64,000 bases of DNA from DATBLE01 sp963719325 (GTDB lineage Bacteria; Actinomycetota; Thermoleophilia; Gaiellales; Gaiellaceae): positions 235,100 through 299,099 of the forward strand of contig CAVRBW010000005.1 of NCBI GenBank assembly GCA_963719325.1. The letters are read 5' to 3'. Below the pieces are notes generated by a model. The model searched no databases, was not told the origin of the DNA, and saw only the letters and a list, made by a program, of their open reading frames with translations. The translations under genes and the position numbers were made by a program. The stretch's first letter is position 1. Each line of letters starts with the position of its first letter. Positions 59,772 through 64,000 of this stretch are shown here, one piece after another.

Positions 59772-60166
59772 TTCGCGGGCAAGTCGACGAACGTCGTGTC
59801 GCTCGCGGAAGCCGGGACGACGTTCAGCTCCCTGCGCGCCTGAGCCTGGATCCTCGCCGCGGCCATCTCGCTGGAGAGCTGCGACGAGACCTGCGCGATG
59901 TCGGCCCGGAGCCGCGTGCGGTCACGGCCCAGCTGGTCGAGCTCGATGTTCAGGCGCAAGACGGCGACGTTCATGAACACGACGCCGGCCAGGAGCACAC
60001 CGATCACGGTGATCGCGACCACGCCGCCGGCAACACGCGGTCGTCGCTCTCGGCGGGGGCGCGCTCGCGGCCGGCCGACCGGCACCGCCGTCGCCTCTGC
60101 GACCGGCAGCGGCGCGACGGCGACGTCGCGCACCAACGCCTTCCCCCTCCCGGCGACCGCGGCCAC
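59768..60166 (-). CDS. ftsL: FtsL-like cell division protein
   Basis: GTG 60166 overlaps the rsmH stop (TAGTG). The 132-aa protein has a basic, Pro/Arg-rich cytoplasmic part, one membrane helix (VAGGVVAITVIGVLLAGVVF) and an extracellular coiled coil (LRLNIELDQLGRDRTRLRAD, then IAQVSSQLSSEMAAARIQAQ). Sequence is poorly conserved in this family, but size, topology and position between rsmH and ftsI are characteristic. It links FtsQ to FtsW/FtsI. Confidence 0.82.
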   Translation of the reverse strand: MAAVAGRGKALVRDVAVAPLPVAEATAVPVGRPRARPRRERRPRVAGGVVAITVIGVLLAGVVFMNVAVLRLNIELDQLGRDRTRLRADIAQVSSQLSSEMAAARIQAQARRELNVVPASASDTTFVDLPAK

Positions 60167-61134
60167 TACGCGACCTTCTCGCCGACCCGCAGCCGCGCCG
60201 ACGCCGCCCTCGGATTGAGTGCTGCCTCGCGGGCGCTCGCACGCACAGGCTTCGGCGTCAGCACGCGGAGCTCGGGCTCGTGGCCGCACACGCACACCGG
60301 GAACTCGGGCGGGCAGGTGCAGCCACGCGCCCAGTCGCGGAAGGTGTGCTTGACGATCCGATCCTCGAGCGAGTGAAAGCTGATCACAGCGAGCCGGCCG
60401 CCCGGCCGCAGCATCTCGAGTGCCTCCGGCAGCGCGGTCTCCAGCGCGTCGAGCTCCTCGTTGACCGCAATCCTGAGCGCCTGGAAGACGCGCTTCGCCG
60501 GATGGCCGTCGCCGAAGCGGGCCGGAGCGGGGATCGCCGCCTTGATCGTGTCGACCAGGTCCCCGCTGCGCTCGTAGGGCCGTTGACGCCGCCGGCGGAC
60601 GATGGCGCGGGCAATCTGCCGCGCAAAGCGCTCCTCCCCGTAGCGGCGAAAGATCCGAACCAGCTCTCGCTCGTCGGCCTCGTTCACGAGTTCGCGCGCC
60701 GAGTACTCGGCCGACGGGTCCATACGCATGTCGAGCGGCGCGTCGGTCGCGTAGGAGAAGCCCCGCTCGGGCCGGTCGAGCTGCATGCTCGAGACGCCGA
60801 GGTCGAGGAGGACCGCGTCCGCTCGCACGCCGTTGTCGGCGAGCTGCGTGAGGATGATCGAGAAGTCGCCTCGGAGGAAGCGCGCCGTCACGCCCGCGGT
60901 TCGCCTGAAGCGCTCGAAGTACGGACGCACGGAGGGGTCGCGGTCGATCGCGATCACCTTGCCCTGGCCTTTCAGATCGAGCGCGAGCAGCGAGGCGTGC
61001 CCTCCCGCCCCGAAGGTCGCGTCGATCAGCGTGTGCCCAGGCTCGAGAGCGAGGAGCGAGCGCACCTCGTCGGCGAGGACAGGAACGTGATCAGTCGTGT
61101 TGGGCTGCAAGGCGTTCGGCAACATCCTCTGCAC
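60166..61134 (-). CDS. rsmH: 16S rRNA (cytosine1402-N4)-methyltransferase
   Basis: RsmH methylates C1402 of 16S rRNA. The 322-aa protein has DHVPVLADEVRSLLALEPGH, DATFGAGGHASLLAL (SAM loop), LLDLGVSSMQLDRPERGFSY, DMRMDPSAEYSARELVNEAD and RPGGRLAVISFHSLEDRIVK. The start is ATG 61134 or 61125; either overlaps the end of mraZ by 35-44 bp. Confidence 0.94.
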   Translation of the reverse strand: MQRMLPNALQPNTTDHVPVLADEVRSLLALEPGHTLIDATFGAGGHASLLALDLKGQGKVIAIDRDPSVRPYFERFRRTAGVTARFLRGDFSIILTQLADNGVRADAVLLDLGVSSMQLDRPERGFSYATDAPLDMRMDPSAEYSARELVNEADERELVRIFRRYGEERFARQIARAIVRRRRQRPYERSGDLVDTIKAAIPAPARFGDGHPAKRVFQALRIAVNEELDALETALPEALEMLRPGGRLAVISFHSLEDRIVKHTFRDWARGCTCPPEFPVCVCGHEPELRVLTPKPVRASAREAALNPRAASARLRVGEKVA

Positions 61135-61525
61135 TTCCCATGACCTCCTTCAGCTGCGCCTGCCAGGCGGCGCGATCCCAGATCTCGAGCCGGTCGCGCA
61201 TCCCGACGACGACCACCTCACGAGTCAGTCCAGCGCGGTCGATCAGCGCCGGCGGCAGCATCACGCGACCCTGCTTGTCAGGCTGGGCTTCGATCGCGCC
61301 GGTGTAGTAAAAGCGCTCGAGGACGCGCGTCTCGCGACTGAGGGGGTTGAGGCCGGAGAGACGCGACTCGACGAGCTTCGTCCAGCCGTCGAGCGGATAC
61401 GCCTCCACGCAGGTGTCGAGCCCGCGTGCGAGGACGACGCCGCCCGCCATCGCCGAGCGGAACTTCGCCGGCAGGGTGAGACGGTTCTTGTCGTCGATGG
61501 TGTGTTCGTATTCGCCCAGGAGCAT
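61091..61525 (-). CDS. mraZ: Transcriptional regulator MraZ
   Basis: MraZ is an AbrB-fold regulator that binds repeats at its own promoter and heads the dcw cluster. The 144-aa protein has MLLGEYEHTIDDKNRLTLPA, the second AbrB half GRVMLPPALIDRAGLTREVV, and VGMRDRLEIWDRAAWQAQLK between and after. ATG 61525 follows four GTGG-type repeats spaced 10 bp apart. Confidence 0.94.
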   Translation of the reverse strand: MLLGEYEHTIDDKNRLTLPAKFRSAMAGGVVLARGLDTCVEAYPLDGWTKLVESRLSGLNPLSRETRVLERFYYTGAIEAQPDKQGRVMLPPALIDRAGLTREVVVVGMRDRLEIWDRAAWQAQLKEVMGSAEDVAERLAAQHD

Positions 61526-61530
61526 GATTC

Positions 61531-61563
61531 CACGCCGCCCCACTTTACCCCACCATTCCCCAC
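61531..61563 (-). promoter_or_regulatory. mraZ: MraZ-box operator (10-bp direct repeats)
   Basis: On the minus strand GTGGGGAATG, GTGGGGTAAA and GTGGGGCGGC follow one another, then GTGG, with exact 10-bp spacing, 6-38 bases before the mraZ ATG. This is the TGGGN-repeat operator known for MraZ autoregulation. Confidence 0.8.
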
Positions 61564-61630
61564 TGCACAACCCCGGCGCTCCAAAGTCACCCAATCGGGT
61601 GGACGGGTCCTTTCCGGCAGAATTCGCGGC

Positions 61631-62014
61631 GTGGAGCTCCGCCTCGTCTTGACCGTCGACGACTTCGAGCAGGCCGTCGCGTTCTACCGCGATGCGCTCG
61701 GGTTGCCCGAGCACGCAGCCTGGGAGGCCGAGGGCGACGGTCGCATCGCGATCCTGGATGCCGGCCGTGCCACGCTCGAGCTGATCAACGAAGCGCAGGC
61801 GGAGGCGATCGACCAAATCGAGGTCGGACGCCGCGTTGCCGGTCCTGTGAGGATCGCGTTCGAGGTCGAGGACAGCGACGCACTCGCGCAGCGGCTGGTG
61901 GACGCCGGCGCCGAGCAGCTCGCCGATCCCGTCGTCACGCCGTGGCACGACCGTAACGTCCGCGTGCAGGCACCCGACGGGATGCAGCTGACGCTGTTCA
62001 CGGGCCAGGACTGA
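61631..62014 (+). CDS. VOC-family (glyoxalase/bleomycin resistance-like) protein
   Basis: From GTG 61631 the 127-aa protein reads ELRLVLTVDDFEQAVAFYRD, ALGLPEHAAWEAEGDGRIAI, EVEDSDALAQRLVDAGAEQL and DPVVTPWHDRNVRVQAPDGM then QLTLF. Two beta-alpha-beta-beta-beta units form the metal-binding VOC fold. The substrate is unknown. It is divergent from mraZ. Confidence 0.85.
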   Translation: MELRLVLTVDDFEQAVAFYRDALGLPEHAAWEAEGDGRIAILDAGRATLELINEAQAEAIDQIEVGRRVAGPVRIAFEVEDSDALAQRLVDAGAEQLADPVVTPWHDRNVRVQAPDGMQLTLFTGQD

Positions 62015-62048
62015 TCTCACACGACCACGCCTCGCGGCGTTTCCCTCG

Positions 62049-62513
62049 ATGATGGAAGTCGCCGTGATCCCGCCCTTCGAGCGGTTCTACGCCGAGCACC
62101 GCGAGGAGGTGTTCGGGCTGCTCGTCCGCAGATTGGGGCGGCAGCAGGCCGAGGACGCCTTCCAGGAAACGTTCCTCCGCGCACTGCGTGCATACCCCGC
62201 CCTTCGCCACGGCGACTATCTGCGCGCCTGGGTGCTGACGATCGCCAGGCACGTCGTCGTCGATCTCTTCCGGCGCGAACGTCCGGCCGTCGAGCTCGAG
62301 GAGCCGGTCGAGCTGCCTCGGCGACCCGCGTACGCGCAGCTCGAGCACCTGACCGAGGAGCTGCCGCCGACCGAGCGCGCAGCCGTGGTGCTCCGCTACG
62401 CGTACGACTTGCCGTATGCCGCGATCGGAGCGGCGCTCGGCTCGAGCGAGGTCGCCGCCCGCCAGGCGGCGTCGGCCGGCGTTCGGCGACTACGCAGAAA
62501 GGAGCCTGCATGA
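62049..62513 (+). CDS. ECF-type RNA polymerase sigma factor
   Basis: The 154-aa protein has region 2 (EEVFGLLVRRLGRQQAEDAF then QETFLRALRAYPALRHGDYL, RAWVLTIARHVVVDLFRRER) and region 4 (ELPPTERAAVVLRYAYDLPY, AAIGAALGSSEVAARQAASA). No anti-sigma gene is adjacent. Its ATGA overlap with the following methyltransferase gene suggests that it controls a DNA alkylation response. Confidence 0.88.
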   Translation: MMEVAVIPPFERFYAEHREEVFGLLVRRLGRQQAEDAFQETFLRALRAYPALRHGDYLRAWVLTIARHVVVDLFRRERPAVELEEPVELPRRPAYAQLEHLTEELPPTERAAVVLRYAYDLPYAAIGAALGSSEVAARQAASAGVRRLRRKEPA

Positions 62514-63097
62514 CCGTCCCCACCGATCTCGATCTCCGCTTCCGGAACGCCGCCGAGCGAGAAGGGCTCGTCGACGTCGCCTACGACCTCGCCGACTCTC
62601 CGGTCGGGAACCTCCTCGTGGCGGTCACCGACCGCGGCCTCTGCAAGATCGCCTACCGTCCGGAGGAGGCCCTCGACGAGCTGACCGCGGACTTCGGCGC
62701 GAGGGTCCTGCGGATCCCGCGCCGCGTCGATCCCGTCCGCCGCGAGCTCGACGAGTACTTCTCGGGCGCACGCCACGAATTCGACCTCGAGACCGACCTC
62801 TCCCCTCTCCCCGCCTTCCAGCAGCTCGTCCTGCACGAGCTGGCACGCGTGCCCTTCGGCGAAGTGACCACCTACGGGGCCCTCGCGGCCACGATCGGCA
62901 AGCCGCGCGCCGCTCGCGCCGTCGGCGGCGCGCTGAACCGGAACCCGGTGCCGATCGTGCTCCCCTGCCACCGCGTGATCGGCGCGAGCGGGTCGCTGAC
63001 CGGCTATGCCGGCGGCCTCGACCGCAAGGAGGCCCTTCTCCGGCTCGAGGGCGCGGGCTCGAGTCGCTCCCCGCTGCTTGACCCGGACGGTACGTAA
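62510..63097 (+). CDS. ogt: Methylated-DNA-protein-cysteine S-methyltransferase
   Basis: It takes alkyl groups from O6-alkylguanine to its own Cys. The 195-aa protein has an N-terminal domain ending LDEYFSGARHEFDLETDLSP, then FQQLVLHELARVPFGEVTTY and GALAATIGKPRAARAVGGAL (helix-turn-helix). IVLPCHRVIGASGSLTGYAG carries the active PCHRV. It is coupled to the ECF sigma factor. Confidence 0.94.
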   Translation: MTVPTDLDLRFRNAAEREGLVDVAYDLADSPVGNLLVAVTDRGLCKIAYRPEEALDELTADFGARVLRIPRRVDPVRRELDEYFSGARHEFDLETDLSPLPAFQQLVLHELARVPFGEVTTYGALAATIGKPRAARAVGGALNRNPVPIVLPCHRVIGASGSLTGYAGGLDRKEALLRLEGAGSSRSPLLDPDGT

Positions 63098-63126
63098 GCG
63101 TAGCCTTACGTAAGCAATGACTTACG
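63091..63126. promoter_or_regulatory. Likely operator of the ArsR-type gene
   Basis: TACGTAAG (63091-63098), the palindrome CTTACGTAAG (63105-63114) and a further CTTACG (63121-63126) overlap the ogt end and the ArsR start. Repeated TTACG/CGTAA half-sites fit autorepression by the winged-helix dimer. Confidence 0.5.
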
Positions 63127-63428
63127 CGACGGCGCTGGACGCACTCGGTGATGCGACCCGACGAGAGATCTTTGACCGACTGCGCGGCGGGCCGCGTCCT
63201 GTCGGGGAGATCGCAGCCGACCTCCCCATCTCGCGGCCTGCGGTGTCACAGCATCTCCGCGTCTTGAAGGAGGCGGGGCTCGTGACCGATCGCAAGGACG
63301 GCACGCGCAGGATCTACGGAATCGATCCGGAGGGACTCAAAGACCTGCGTGCTTACCTCGACAGCTTCTGGGAGCAGGCGCTCGCCGCGTTCAAGTCGGC
63401 AGCCGAGCAGGAAAGGAGGCACAGGTGA
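63117..63428 (+). CDS. ArsR-family winged-helix regulator
   Basis: The 103-aa protein has ALGDATRREIFDRLRGGPRP, VGEIAADLPISRPAVSQHLR, the recognition helix VLKEAGLVTDRKDGTRRIYG and a helical tail. It lacks metal-binding Cys pairs. This type, placed before an AHSA1-domain gene, usually represses its partner. GTGA overlap with the next gene supports coupling. Confidence 0.9.
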   Translation: MTYATALDALGDATRREIFDRLRGGPRPVGEIAADLPISRPAVSQHLRVLKEAGLVTDRKDGTRRIYGIDPEGLKDLRAYLDSFWEQALAAFKSAAEQERRHR

Positions 63429-63880
63429 GCAGCATGCAGAGCACGGTCGCGCCGATCCACAAGACGCTCGTCGTCGCGTGCGATCCGGAGCGGGCCTTCC
63501 ACGTTTTCACCAGGGAGATCGGCAGCTGGTGGCCGCTGTCGCACCACTCGATCGGCGAAGACAAGATCACCGAGGTCGTCTTCGAGGAGCACGCCGGCGG
63601 CCGGGTCTTCGAGCGCCACTCCGATGGAGGCGAGGGCGAGTGGGGCCGCGTGGTCGAGTGGGATCCTCCCCACCGATTCCTGATGACCTGGTACCCCGGT
63701 GGCGACTCGTCCGAGGCGACGGAGCTCGAGGTTCGGTTTGCGGCAGAGGGTACCGGGACGCGCGTCGCGCTCGATCACCGCGGCTGGGAGATCCTCGGCG
63801 AGCGCGCCACGGAGTCGCGCGCGAGCCACGACACCGGCTGGAGCGAGGTCATCGAGCACTACTCCGAGGCGGCGAGCTGA
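63425..63880 (+). CDS. SRPBCC/AHSA1-domain protein
   Basis: From GTG 63425 the 151-aa protein reads IHKTLVVACDPERAFHVFTR, EIGSWWPLSHHSIGEDKITE, GRVVEWDPPHRFLMTWYPGG and RVALDHRGWEILGERATESR. This is the ligand-binding AHSA1 fold of the Bet v1 superfamily; the ligand is unknown. It forms an operon with the ArsR gene. Confidence 0.86.
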   Translation: MSSMQSTVAPIHKTLVVACDPERAFHVFTREIGSWWPLSHHSIGEDKITEVVFEEHAGGRVFERHSDGGEGEWGRVVEWDPPHRFLMTWYPGGDSSEATELEVRFAAEGTGTRVALDHRGWEILGERATESRASHDTGWSEVIEHYSEAAS

Positions 63881-64000
63881 TGGGCTTCAGCGTCGTCAAC
63901 GTCGACGAGATCGAGGCGTCAGGCCCCGGCGGCGGCGTGCGGTTCGTGAGGAGGGAGCTCGGCTGCCAAGCCTTCGGCATCAACTGGTTCGAGCTGCAGC
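63880..64000 (+). CDS. Cupin-like protein, N-terminal part (runs off the window)
   Basis: The ATG overlaps the previous stop (TGATG). The 40 visible codons read MGFSVVNVDEIEASGPGGGV, then RFVRRELGCQAFGINWFELQ, typical of the start of a small cupin before its first metal box. It continues the ArsR-AHSA1 operon. The family call is tentative because the cupin motifs lie outside the window. Confidence 0.6.
   Translation, partial: MGFSVVNVDEIEASGPGGGVRFVRRELGCQAFGINWFELQ

Noticed and set aside
1..64000. CRISPR arrays
   Set aside because: No short repeats with regular unique spacers were found; the tandem repeats at 19294 and 43671 have no spacers.

Overview
The window comes from a high-GC actinobacterium-like chromosome. 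Codon use is GC-rich, GTG and TTG starts are common, the glycine cleavage P-protein is split into two subunits, and there is a long division and cell wall (dcw) cluster. The gene content would suit the Thermoleophilia (Gaiellales/Solirubrobacterales), but that placement is an inference and no 16S gene is present.

Layout. Positions 1-183 hold the 5' end of a luciferase-like oxidoreductase. A tRNA-Gln (280-350) is followed by a 9.2-kb integrated element bounded by 48-bp direct repeats of the tRNA 3' half (307-354 and 9513-9560). No intact gene can be read in this element. By joining frames I recover a tyrosine integrase, an XRE-type regulator, an excisionase-like helix-turn-helix protein and a primase-helicase. 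The middle of the element has lost nearly all G from the + strand and carries long A/G tracts. It is the strangest part of the window: either an extreme genomic relic or a sequence-quality artefact. Positions 9865-14214 are ordinary chromosome: an NMT1/SsuA-type ABC importer, a flippase-like membrane protein and a DUF4389-like protein. A tRNA-Glu (14243-14315) carries a second element (to 20187, 20-bp att repeats). Its integrase, Mrr endonuclease, Rep-like protein and repeat protein are each broken by one or two lesions, while a nuclease-like gene and small helix-turn-helix genes stay open.

From 20.2 to 40.8 kb lie chromosomal genes: a small lipoprotein, a GFA-family protein, modA, cysE-cysK, a glycosyltransferase with a UDP-GlcNAc 2-epimerase, an M3-like peptidase, a response regulator, gltX, nfo, a double GNAT protein, cax, a frameshifted serine hydrolase, L-threonine aldolase and rlmN. 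From 45.3 down to 40.8 kb (minus strand) is the glycine cleavage operon gcvT-gcvH-gcvPA-gcvPB, with a three-copy 69-bp repeat between gcvH and gcvPA.

From 61.5 down to 45.6 kb (minus strand) is the dcw cluster: mraZ-rsmH-ftsL-ftsI-murE-murF-mraY-(81-aa ORF)-murD-ftsW-murG-murC-murB-(GNAT)-ftsQ-ftsZ. Genes are tightly overlapped, MraZ boxes precede mraZ, and no ftsA is present. A 235-bp element with 19-bp terminal inverted repeats separates ftsZ from gcvT. The right end (61.6-64 kb) carries a VOC protein, an ECF sigma factor with an alkyl-DNA repair methyltransferase, and an ArsR regulator coupled to an AHSA1-type protein and a truncated cupin.
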